50,007 nt of DNA, taken from contig BJUT01000032.1 in the NCBI GenBank assembly GCA_007988745.1, positions 1 through 50,007 on the forward strand, written 5' to 3'. The notes beneath the pieces are model-generated. The model searched no databases. It was not told the DNA's origin and worked only from the letters and a program-made list of their open reading frames with translations. The stretch's first letter is position 1, and each line of letters begins with the position of its first letter. The DNA comes from Pseudoalteromonas atlantica (GTDB taxonomy: Bacteria; Pseudomonadota; Gammaproteobacteria; Enterobacterales; Alteromonadaceae). Both the position numbers and the translations under genes were made by a program. Shown in pieces: positions 34,596 through 42,436 of the stretch.

Positions 34596-35927
34596 ATGAC
34601 AAAATTATCGTTACCATCTCATTCACCTCTATTAACAAAAAACTTTGTTTATGGTGTGGCTACGGCATCATTTCAAATTGAAGGCGGGTATGAGCATCGC
34701 CTGCCCTGTATATGGGATACCTTTTGCGATACACCCAACAAAATAGCCGACAGCTCAAATGGGCATGTTGCCTGCGATCATTACAATCAGTGGCAAAACG
34801 ATATTGAATTAATAGACTCGCTTGGCGTAGATGCATATAGACTTTCTATCTCTTGGCCGCGCGTTATTACCTTATCGGGCGAGCTAAACCCTGAGGGCGT
34901 AAAGTTTTATACTAATATTCTTGATGAGCTTAATAAGCGCAACATTAAAGCGTTTGTAACGCTATATCACTGGGATTTACCTCAACATTTAGAAGATAAA
35001 GGCGGCTGGTTAAATCGCGATACAGCTTATGAATTTGCTCGGTATGTAAAGCTTATTAGCCAAGCATTTGGCGAGCGGGTATTTTCGTACGCGACCCTAA
35101 ATGAGCCATTTTGCAGTGCCTTTTTAGGCTACGAAGTAGGCATACATGCCCCAGGTTTAGTGGGCAAAGAGTACGGTAAAAAAGCAGCGCACCATTTATT
35201 GCTTGCCCATGGTTTGGCAATGGATGTGTTAAAACACACCTCGCCTAATACTCAAAATGGTATTGTGCTTAATTTTACACCTTGCTACCCATTAACGCAG
35301 TCAGCAGAGGATATAAATGCAGCTCGCTACGCCGATGATTACTTAAATCAATGGTATATGAAACCAATAATGGATGGCCAATACCCCGAAATTATAAAAC
35401 AGCTTCCTAGCAATCAGCAGCCTGAAATCCACCCTGGCGATATGGACATAATTTCACAATCTATTGATTACTTAGGCATTAATTTTTATACGCGCCAAGT
35501 ATACAAAGCGCACCCTAGCGATATATACGAGCCACTTGCACCACAAGGGCCTTTAACCGACATGGGCTGGGAAATTTACCCGCAGTCGTTTACCGACTTA
35601 CTTGTAACGCTTAATAACACCTACACCTTACCGCCTATTTATATTACCGAGAACGGCGCGGCTATGCCCGACACCATTAAAAATGGCGAGGTAAACGATG
35701 TAGATCGCCTAAACTATTATCATAGCCACTTAAATGCCGTGCACGATGCCACAGCGCAAGGGGTTAATATTATTGGTTACTTTGCGTGGAGCTTAATGGA
35801 TAATTTTGAATGGGCTGAGGGCTACTTAAAACGCTTTGGTATTGTTTACGTTGATTATAAAACTCAGCAACGTACTATAAAAGCCAGTGGCCAAGCTTAT
35901 AAAAGCTTGATACAAAGCCGTAAATAG
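34596..35927 (+). CDS. GH1 beta-glucosidase
   Basis: This cytoplasmic 443-residue family 1 glycoside hydrolase splits beta-glucosides such as cellobiose or laminaribiose. It has the N-terminal FVYGVATASFQIEGG, acid/base Glu in TLNEPF (near residue 168), nucleophile Glu in ITENGAAMPD (near 353) and WSLMDNFEWAEGY near the end. AAAAAGG precedes ATG 34596 by 10 bases; the upstream in-frame TTG at 34587 is too close to it. It begins an operon-like run with the GPH symporter and LacI gene. Confidence 0.94.
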   Translation: MTKLSLPSHSPLLTKNFVYGVATASFQIEGGYEHRLPCIWDTFCDTPNKIADSSNGHVACDHYNQWQNDIELIDSLGVDAYRLSISWPRVITLSGELNPEGVKFYTNILDELNKRNIKAFVTLYHWDLPQHLEDKGGWLNRDTAYEFARYVKLISQAFGERVFSYATLNEPFCSAFLGYEVGIHAPGLVGKEYGKKAAHHLLLAHGLAMDVLKHTSPNTQNGIVLNFTPCYPLTQSAEDINAARYADDYLNQWYMKPIMDGQYPEIIKQLPSNQQPEIHPGDMDIISQSIDYLGINFYTRQVYKAHPSDIYEPLAPQGPLTDMGWEIYPQSFTDLLVTLNNTYTLPPIYITENGAAMPDTIKNGEVNDVDRLNYYHSHLNAVHDATAQGVNIIGYFAWSLMDNFEWAEGYLKRFGIVYVDYKTQQRTIKASGQAYKSLIQSRK

Positions 35928-35987
35928 TCAATAAAAGCTATTCGATTAATCGCATAAATAAAAATCAAAAAGCGAGAACCTAACATC

Positions 35988-37316
35988 ATGATAAGTGTAA
36001 AAGAAAAAATAGCCTATGGCCTTGGCGATACGGCAAGTAATATTATTTTTCAAACAGTTATGATGTTTTTAATGCTTTACTACACAGATGTAGTAGGGCT
36101 TTCTCCAGCGGTGGTAGGCACCATGTTTTTAGTGGTTAGGTTGTTTGATGCCATCACCGACCCAGTGATGGGCAACTTAGCCGATAAAACCCAGTCGCGC
36201 TTTGGCCATTTTAGGCCCTATTTGTTGTGGCTTGCCCTGCCCTTTGCGCTTATTAGTATTTTAGCTTTTACCACGCCAGAGCTTGAAGGCACTGATAAAA
36301 TTATTTACGCCTTTACTACCTACACCTTGCTTATGGTGGCGTATACCGCCATAAATATTCCTTATTGCGCATTAGGTGGCGTGCTCACTAACGATGTAAA
36401 AGAGCGTGTTAGCGTGCAATCGTATCGTTTTGTGTTTGGTATGTTAGGCGGCGTTATTGTTGCGGGCTGTACAATGCCAATGGTTGAATACTTTGGCCAA
36501 GGCGATAACGCCAAAGGCTACCAATACACCATGACGGCAATGAGCTTGCTTGGCTTAGTGTTATTTTTACTGTGTTTTTTTGGTACCAAAGAGCGCGTAG
36601 AGCAACCGCCTGAGCAAAACCTGTCGTTGTTTAAAAGTTTAAAAACCTTGATTAAAAACGATCAATGGCGAGTCCTGTGCGCTGCCGCGCTATTTTTACT
36701 CACTGGCCAAGTATTACGTTTAACCTTAGGGGTTTATTACGTTAAATACTATTTAGGGCAAGAAGATTTAATTACCTCCTTTATGACCCTAGGAGTGGTT
36801 GCCAGTATGGTTGGGTGTGCGTGTGCTCAGCCGTTGGCTAAGCGATTTTGTAAAATAAAAGCCTATATTAGTTTGCAGTTAATCGCTGCGGGCATATGTA
36901 TTGCGAGCTATTTTATCTCCCCTGATAACATTACCTTGGCATTTGCCGCCTTTATTCTGTGGAAGTTTTTTTTAGATATGGCCACCCCGCTACTATGGGC
37001 AAAAATGGCCGACACCATAGACTACGGGCACCACAAAACTGGGGTAAGAATTACTGGCCTAGTATATTCGGGCGTTATATTTTTTATAAAAATGGGTGTG
37101 GCGTTAGGCGGTGCAATTGCAGGCTGGCTGCTGTCTTTTTATAATTACCAAGCGCAAACAATGCAGAGCCTTGATACGCAACAGGGTATTTTATTATCGT
37201 TTACTATTATACCGGCGTTTGGCTCTTTGTTTGTTGCTTTTATTATGCGTAAATACACGCTCAATAACGCGCAGTTAGCCTCTATACAGGCATCGCTAAA
37301 AACTAGTGCTAGTTAA
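35988..37316 (+). CDS. GPH-family (MelB-type) sugar:cation symporter
   Basis: This 442-residue 12-helix membrane protein has KIAYGLGDTASNIIFQTVMM at its N-terminus, the cation-binding DAITDPVMGNLADKTQSRFG and GHFRPYLLW segments, and IDYGHHKTGVRITGL in the second half, all typical of MelB relatives. It lies 60 bases after GH1, so it probably imports beta-glucosides for GH1. Substrate and coupling ion are inferred from context. Confidence 0.9.
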   Translation: MISVKEKIAYGLGDTASNIIFQTVMMFLMLYYTDVVGLSPAVVGTMFLVVRLFDAITDPVMGNLADKTQSRFGHFRPYLLWLALPFALISILAFTTPELEGTDKIIYAFTTYTLLMVAYTAINIPYCALGGVLTNDVKERVSVQSYRFVFGMLGGVIVAGCTMPMVEYFGQGDNAKGYQYTMTAMSLLGLVLFLLCFFGTKERVEQPPEQNLSLFKSLKTLIKNDQWRVLCAAALFLLTGQVLRLTLGVYYVKYYLGQEDLITSFMTLGVVASMVGCACAQPLAKRFCKIKAYISLQLIAAGICIASYFISPDNITLAFAAFILWKFFLDMATPLLWAKMADTIDYGHHKTGVRITGLVYSGVIFFIKMGVALGGAIAGWLLSFYNYQAQTMQSLDTQQGILLSFTIIPAFGSLFVAFIMRKYTLNNAQLASIQASLKTSAS

Positions 37317-37379
37317 CATTTGGTGGGTACGGTATTATTTGCCCGCCAAAATAAAGGATATAAGTGAGTTAACAATAAC

Positions 37380-38384
37380 ATGGCCACAATTTATGAAGTG
37401 TCGGAGCTTGCTGGCGTATCGTTAGCTACAGTGTCACGGGTAATGAATAAAAACACCCGCGTAAGTGAAAAAACCACTAAAAAAGTACTCGATGCAATGC
37501 AGCAGCTGGGCTATAAGCCCAATTCTATTGCGCAATCGCTTGCCTCAAACAGAACCAACAGCGTGGGTATTTTGGTCTCAGAGCTTCATGGTCCTTTCTT
37601 TGCTCAAATGATGGCAGGCATCGAGTCAGCCCTACGCGCTGCGGGTAAGCACGTTATTATTACCACCGGTCACAGTGAAGACGATAAAGAAAAAGACGGC
37701 ATTGAATTTTTAATTAGCCGCAAATGCGATGCGCTAATTTTACATGTAGAGTCAGTCAGTGATGACTACCTAATTGAGCTAAGTAAAGGTAAAACCCCTA
37801 TTTACCTTATTAACCGATACGTACATTCACTTGAAAGTAACTGCATTAGCCTAGATAACGAACTCGGCGGCTACTTAGCCAGTAAATCTATTGTTGAACA
37901 AGGCCACACAAATATAGCTTATATCGCGGGGCCGCAAGTTAAAGCCGATGCCAGAAACCGTTTAAAAGGCCATAAAAAAGCACTGCACGAAAAAAACATC
38001 CCTTTTAATGAGGCGCTGTTTTACGAAGGTGATTTTAACGAAATTGGCGGCAGTAAAGGCCTTGAAAAACTACTCAACACGCGTATTCCGTTTAGTGCTT
38101 TAGTGTGTGCCAACGATGAAATGGCATCAGGTGCTATGAAATACGCCCGTGAACATGGCTTTAATTTACCAAACGATTTGTCGGTTATTGGCTTTGATAA
38201 CGTTATATTTGCCAATTATCTTTACCCTACACTTACCACCATAGATAACCCCGTAGAAGAAATGGGTGAAATGGCTGCAAAAATGGTGCTACAAGATGTG
38301 TATCAGTATAAAAACTTACACATAAACCGCGTGTTTGAACCCACCCTTATAAAACGTGACTCAACACAAGCACTGCCAAAATAA
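37380..38384 (+). CDS. LacI-family transcriptional regulator of the beta-glucoside locus
   Basis: This 334-residue LacI/GalR repressor has the helix-turn-helix at residues 2-25 (TIYEVSELAGVSLATVSRVM), a hinge and a periplasmic-binding-like effector domain with VGILVSEL, CANDEMASGAM and SVIGFDN. It is encoded next to GH1, the symporter and the permease and very likely binds the operator at 34453. There is no good ribosome binding site for ATG 37380; instead AAAGGA precedes a two-codon ORF GTG-AGT-TAA at 37364, 8 bases upstream. Confidence 0.92.
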   Translation: MATIYEVSELAGVSLATVSRVMNKNTRVSEKTTKKVLDAMQQLGYKPNSIAQSLASNRTNSVGILVSELHGPFFAQMMAGIESALRAAGKHVIITTGHSEDDKEKDGIEFLISRKCDALILHVESVSDDYLIELSKGKTPIYLINRYVHSLESNCISLDNELGGYLASKSIVEQGHTNIAYIAGPQVKADARNRLKGHKKALHEKNIPFNEALFYEGDFNEIGGSKGLEKLLNTRIPFSALVCANDEMASGAMKYAREHGFNLPNDLSVIGFDNVIFANYLYPTLTTIDNPVEEMGEMAAKMVLQDVYQYKNLHINRVFEPTLIKRDSTQALPK

Positions 38385-38391
38385 CGCATAA

Positions 38392-38421
38392 AAAAACGGC
38401 GCTATATTAAGCGCCGTTTTT
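38392..38421. terminator. Terminator after lacI-type gene
   Basis: AAAAACGGCGCT (38392-38403) pairs with AGCGCCGTTTTT (38410-38421) around a 6-base loop, between convergent genes, so it can act in both directions. Confidence 0.9.
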
Positions 38422-38436
38422 ATTAAACCCTGCAAC

Positions 38437-39105
38437 TTATTTTGCTATCCAGGGAGTTACTTTAACTACGTTTTCTATATCACCAAGCAGATTTACGTCA
38501 TCTTCCCAGTTATCCTGTACTGCAAAGTAGCAGATTGATTTTTCGCACTGTATATGTGGGTTATTAAAGGTCACAGGCTCTTTAAATGTCACAGCAACGC
38601 CTTTTTGCTCAGGCAATAAAAACCACATGAGTTTACTAACAAAAAAGCCCGATAAATCTGTTAAAAGTTCATCTAACTCGTTATTAATTGTGTACAACGA
38701 ATCTTTAGTTAAGCTAAGCCCTTCAAATTCGCTGGCCTCAATTTGCAATTTTAACTGACAATCGTGATCAGGATTTTGTGGCTCTACAACAATAACGGCT
38801 TTATCCGTATCGAGCTGCTTATCAAACGGTAAAAGTAACTGTGCTTTATCGGTAAAGTTGAGCGGGTATTCGTTATTTTCAGTTAAAATTGTGCCGCTTT
38901 TAATAGCACATGCCTCGTTTGTGGCAATATCGCTAATGTAAAAGTTAACCCGTGCATATTGAAAGTCGCCCTTGTTAACCACTTTTAATCTATCGTAAAA
39001 GCCATCGTACGACATAACAAACTCTTTGGCATTGACGGTACTTGCCGCCAAACTTAATAAAATGAGTATGGCGTTAATATTTATAAGTCGTTTTTTATTC
39101 ATCAA
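38437..39105 (-). CDS. Periplasmic DUF2987-like protein
   Basis: This 222-residue secreted protein has a signal peptide ending TVNA (about residue 26). The early segment YDGFYDRLKVVNKGDFQYARV resembles the DUF2987 family of Alteromonadales and Vibrio (read across helix and strand). Two cysteines near CEKSICYF could form a disulfide. It overlaps the 3' end of bax by 11 bases, so it is translated from the same transcript. The function is unknown. Confidence 0.75.
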   Translation of the reverse strand: MMNKKRLININAILILLSLAASTVNAKEFVMSYDGFYDRLKVVNKGDFQYARVNFYISDIATNEACAIKSGTILTENNEYPLNFTDKAQLLLPFDKQLDTDKAVIVVEPQNPDHDCQLKLQIEASEFEGLSLTKDSLYTINNELDELLTDLSGFFVSKLMWFLLPEQKGVAVTFKEPVTFNNPHIQCEKSICYFAVQDNWEDDVNLLGDIENVVKVTPWIAK

Positions 39106-39904
39106 AGTAAGCTCTGTTTTGGTTAATCATGGTGTTTAGCTCTTCTATGTAGGCCTCGCCGCGCTCTGAGTACGACATTAAACCATGCGTTAGTGCCGTT
39201 GCCGCAATGGGCTTTTGCTGTTGTCGTAAATCTTCGCGTATAAGGCGTAAATCTTTGTAGGCATTATGCGTGTTTATATTTCTAAAATACGAGCTTACTG
39301 CTGCGCGTACCGACTTAAATGCAGCAACTTCGTGCGCCGCTCCGCTATTGCGGCGTCTTGGCACCATACCGCACCCTTTTGAATAACACCATTGGCCAAA
39401 AAAGTTGAGCCCTATGCGTGCAAAGCGTGATGTACCCCACGCCGACTCATTCGCCGCTTGCATTAGCGCAAGCTCTTTAGGAATAATATCAACACGGCGC
39501 AGCGCTTGGCTTAAAATTAGGGTGTTTACTGTTTCAGGTAAGCCATAGGCTTTTAAAATATTAACGATGTCGCGCTGTTGTTTTTTCTCGAGCGGTTCGT
39601 TGTATTCAAGCATCATACGCGCAATTTCTAACTTAGCGCGTTGCTGTAATATTTTTTTATTTTCAGCCTCAACATGTGGGCGAATAAAATCAAAAAATGC
39701 CTGTTTTTTCTCTTTTACATCAGCAAATTCAGAAAATTTAGGTAAAGTAACATTGTGCAGGGGTTTTTCTTTTTTCTTTACTTTTTTAGGTTGTTCACCT
39801 GTGGTTTGTTCTTCAACCTCTTGCTCATTACTTTGCATAAACGGATATGCAAGCGCCCATAAAAAAAATACGCTTAGTAACAGCTTTAAAATGGTTTTTA
39901 GCAT
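39095..39904 (-). CDS. bax: Bax-family peptidoglycan glucosaminidase-like protein
   Basis: This 269-residue membrane-anchored protein has one N-terminal helix (about residues 4-22), a charged linker rich in Lys/Glu, then a glucosaminidase domain. The domain carries LALMQAANESAWGTSRFARI (catalytic Glu), NFFGQWC, and the C-terminal FRNINTHNAYKDLR and MSYSERGEAYIEEL. Bax relatives are predicted to trim peptidoglycan. It is divergent from dgt across 265 bases. Confidence 0.88.
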   Translation of the reverse strand: MLKTILKLLLSVFFLWALAYPFMQSNEQEVEEQTTGEQPKKVKKKEKPLHNVTLPKFSEFADVKEKKQAFFDFIRPHVEAENKKILQQRAKLEIARMMLEYNEPLEKKQQRDIVNILKAYGLPETVNTLILSQALRRVDIIPKELALMQAANESAWGTSRFARIGLNFFGQWCYSKGCGMVPRRRNSGAAHEVAAFKSVRAAVSSYFRNINTHNAYKDLRLIREDLRQQQKPIAATALTHGLMSYSERGEAYIEELNTMINQNRAYFDE

Positions 39905-40169
39905 GTAGTCTCTCTTTCAAACAACAATTATGCATGGGTAATACACACACATACGAAACCCCATTATACCTAAGCCACTATATAAACGCGAATAACACCC
40001 TGTGTGTAACCCTTTAAGGGCCACGCTTTGCTAAAAAATGCTAAAGTGGCTGCTTGCGATAAATATATTATCCACCAGCTAAGGTTATGTACTTGTTCAT
40101 TCGCAATTTATTAGGGCATGGGTATACTGAGCTTATACCGTGTATAACAACGTTTTGTGAGTAAGCAGT

Positions 40170-41462
40170 ATGGATAAGCAATGGCAAAGCCGAATAATAG
40201 AACAGTATAAAAATCGCCCTAATGATAATCGCTCCCCCTGGCAGGTAGACCGCTCTCGTATAATTCATGCCGCAGCTTTTAGGCGCTTACAAGCAAAAAC
40301 CCAAATTATGGGGATAGGCTTAAACGACTTTTATCGCACACGCTTAACGCATTCTTTGGAGGTATCGCAAATTGGTACCGGCATATTACGGCATTTAAAA
40401 GCACAGCACAGCGATTTTGAACACTTCCCCTCTACTGGTTTATTAGAAACCTTATGTTTAGCCCACGATATAGGCCATCCGCCGTTTGGCCATGGCGGCG
40501 AAATAGCCTTAAATTATATGATGCGTGAGCACGGTGGATTTGAAGGCAACGCACAAACATTACGTATAGTCGCTAAACTTGAGCCATACTCTAACGGCCA
40601 CGGCATGAACCTAACGCGCCGCACGTTGCTTGGCTTTATTAAATACCCCGCATTTATAGACGATTTATGGCACACCATTCCGAAGGTAAATAACACACGC
40701 TCATTTATAAAAGCAGATGATTGGCGCCCCGCTAAAGGCTTATACAAAGACGATGCACAAATATTTGAATGGATCATTGCCCCTTTAAGCGACAACGACA
40801 AAGCCCTATTAACAAGCCATACGCCAGTAGATCAGTACCGTGCAAAAACCCGTTATAAATCGTTAGATAGCGCCATAATGGAACATGCCGATGACATAGC
40901 ATATGCAGTGCACGACCTAGAAGATGCCATAGCCACTAAAGTGCTCACACTAGATGATTGGCAAACACATGCATTACCCCACTTAAACGCGCTTAATTAC
41001 GATTGGTTAAACACTAAATTAGACTCGCTTACCCAACGCTTGTTTTCAAAAAACGATTTTGAACGTAAAGATGCCATTGGCGAGCTGGTAAATATGTTTA
41101 TTATTCATATTCATTTAGATGTTCAGCATGGTGATTTTGAGTGCCCTATTTTAAAGTACGCTGCAAAGCTAGACCCACAGTACGAGCGCGTTTTACAAAT
41201 ACTCAAACATTTTGTATTTAATCGCTTAATACGCGACCCAGAAATGCAGCAAATAGAGTTTAAAGGTCAAAACTTACTGATTGAATTATTTACCGCTTTT
41301 GCCAGTGACCCTCTGCGTTTATTACCCGAAACAACGCAAGCTCTTTACATAGACGCTGAAAAACAAAACCAAGGGATGCGCATAATATGCGACTACCTAA
41401 GCGGCATGAGCGATGAGTACGCTTATAAAACCTATCAGCGGTTATTCTCACCAGTACAATAA
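40170..41462 (+). CDS. dgt: dGTP triphosphohydrolase-like HD-domain protein
   Basis: This 430-residue nucleotide triphosphohydrolase makes deoxynucleoside and tripolyphosphate. The HD motifs are RTRLTHSLEVSQIG (His61), LAHDIGHPPFGHGGE (His99-Asp100, His103, His108) and ADDIAYAVHDLEDA for the later Asp. DRSRIIHAAAFRRLQAKTQ at about residues 27-45 is the substrate-side signature. Its length suits the dGTPase-like group rather than the longer enterobacterial Dgt. TATACT near 40131 is a possible -10. Confidence 0.9.
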   Translation: MDKQWQSRIIEQYKNRPNDNRSPWQVDRSRIIHAAAFRRLQAKTQIMGIGLNDFYRTRLTHSLEVSQIGTGILRHLKAQHSDFEHFPSTGLLETLCLAHDIGHPPFGHGGEIALNYMMREHGGFEGNAQTLRIVAKLEPYSNGHGMNLTRRTLLGFIKYPAFIDDLWHTIPKVNNTRSFIKADDWRPAKGLYKDDAQIFEWIIAPLSDNDKALLTSHTPVDQYRAKTRYKSLDSAIMEHADDIAYAVHDLEDAIATKVLTLDDWQTHALPHLNALNYDWLNTKLDSLTQRLFSKNDFERKDAIGELVNMFIIHIHLDVQHGDFECPILKYAAKLDPQYERVLQILKHFVFNRLIRDPEMQQIEFKGQNLLIELFTAFASDPLRLLPETTQALYIDAEKQNQGMRIICDYLSGMSDEYAYKTYQRLFSPVQ

Positions 41463-41679
41463 AAAGCGAAGAGCACATCCTGTAAAGCGTTTAGGTAAAG
41501 GTAGAGCCTGTGTAAGGGGTTATTGCAAATAAATAGGCGTTTGCAAAAGCCGTTATCGAGCCCACTCGGTTACAAACTTAGTGCCGCGATTAAATAGCCC
41601 CTTGTTTGCAAAAATTTTTCCTGCAAAATCTAGCAGGCCCTTGTATATTTAATAAACTATAAAAATAAGAGCATTGACT

Positions 41680-41991
41680 ATGAACACACCACACACTTTT
41701 AACTCCTTTAAAGCGTTTTACCCGTATTACTTAAAAGAGCACCGCAATGTAACCTGCAGAAGACTTCACTTTATTGGCAGCACGCTAGTACTTGCAGTCA
41801 TCTTTATTGCATTAATCAAGCAGCAATATAGCTTGCTGTGGTTATTACCGATTATTGGCTATGGATTTGCTTGGGTTGGGCATTTCTTTTTTGAAAAAAA
41901 CCGCCCCGCCACTTTTAAACACCCTCTTTATAGCTTATGGGGAGATTGGGTCATGTTTAAGGATATACTTACCGGTAAAATAAAATTTTAA
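41680..41991 (+). CDS. Mpo1-like (DUF962) membrane protein
   Basis: This 103-residue membrane protein has two or three helices. FKAFYPYYLKEHRNVTCRRLHFIG near the N-terminus contains the conserved HxxxxxRxxHFxG motif, and GHFFFEKNRPATFKHPLYSLWGDW (read in two parts) the second His region, as in the yeast Mpo1 family of 2-hydroxy fatty acid dioxygenases. AAGAG lies 8 bases before ATG 41680, so an in-frame TTG at 41674 is rejected. Activity in bacteria is inferred from the family. Confidence 0.85.
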   Translation: MNTPHTFNSFKAFYPYYLKEHRNVTCRRLHFIGSTLVLAVIFIALIKQQYSLLWLLPIIGYGFAWVGHFFFEKNRPATFKHPLYSLWGDWVMFKDILTGKIKF

Positions 41992-42436
41992 TTTTTATAT
42001 TATTTTATTATAAAAATCACTCGCAACCTTTTTAAACGCTATACAAATTTCAGCTTAAATAATCTGCTCTTTATATGTTAATTTATTTAACATATAAAAG
42101 GTGGGTTATACACTTAATTTAAAAAAACACTGAGTAACAGCCATTATTAAAGGCGTACACACTGCTCTTACCTGTTAACTAAAAGTAAACTTCATGGTTG
42201 CCAATTATTTTAAGCTCCATCAGTTACTTACAAACTCCTGCCTATTTATAGCTTTTACCTCATTTAGTCTTGTTAATTAAACCTTGTAACTATATACCCT
42301 TTAATTTTAATTGAATGTTATTCAATTGACTCATTTTGTTAATGCGGTTTATGTTCTCAAAGCAGCTCCATTAAAAAGTAGCAGCTATAAAAACAAAAAT
42401 TTTAAATCAATGGGTGATCAAATGAGGATTAACAAC
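41992..42436. other. 445-base upstream region of the TonB-dependent receptor gene
   Basis: No gene is supported. An inverted repeat TTATATGTTAA (42071-42081) / TTAACATATAA (42087-42097) with a 5-base loop lies 340 bases before the receptor start. The rest is AT-rich with no clear promoter consensus that I would defend. An in-frame extension of the receptor ORF to 42311 looks non-coding. Confidence 0.45.

Noticed and set aside
41463..41679. Possible small RNA between dgt and the Mpo1-like gene
   Set aside because: Only a 5-base-pair CCTGC/GCAGG stem was found; no promoter plus terminator pair supports an RNA gene.
42311..42436. N-terminal extension of the TonB receptor ORF
   Set aside because: The first 42 codons precede a well-placed GAGGA site and a normal signal peptide start at 42437.
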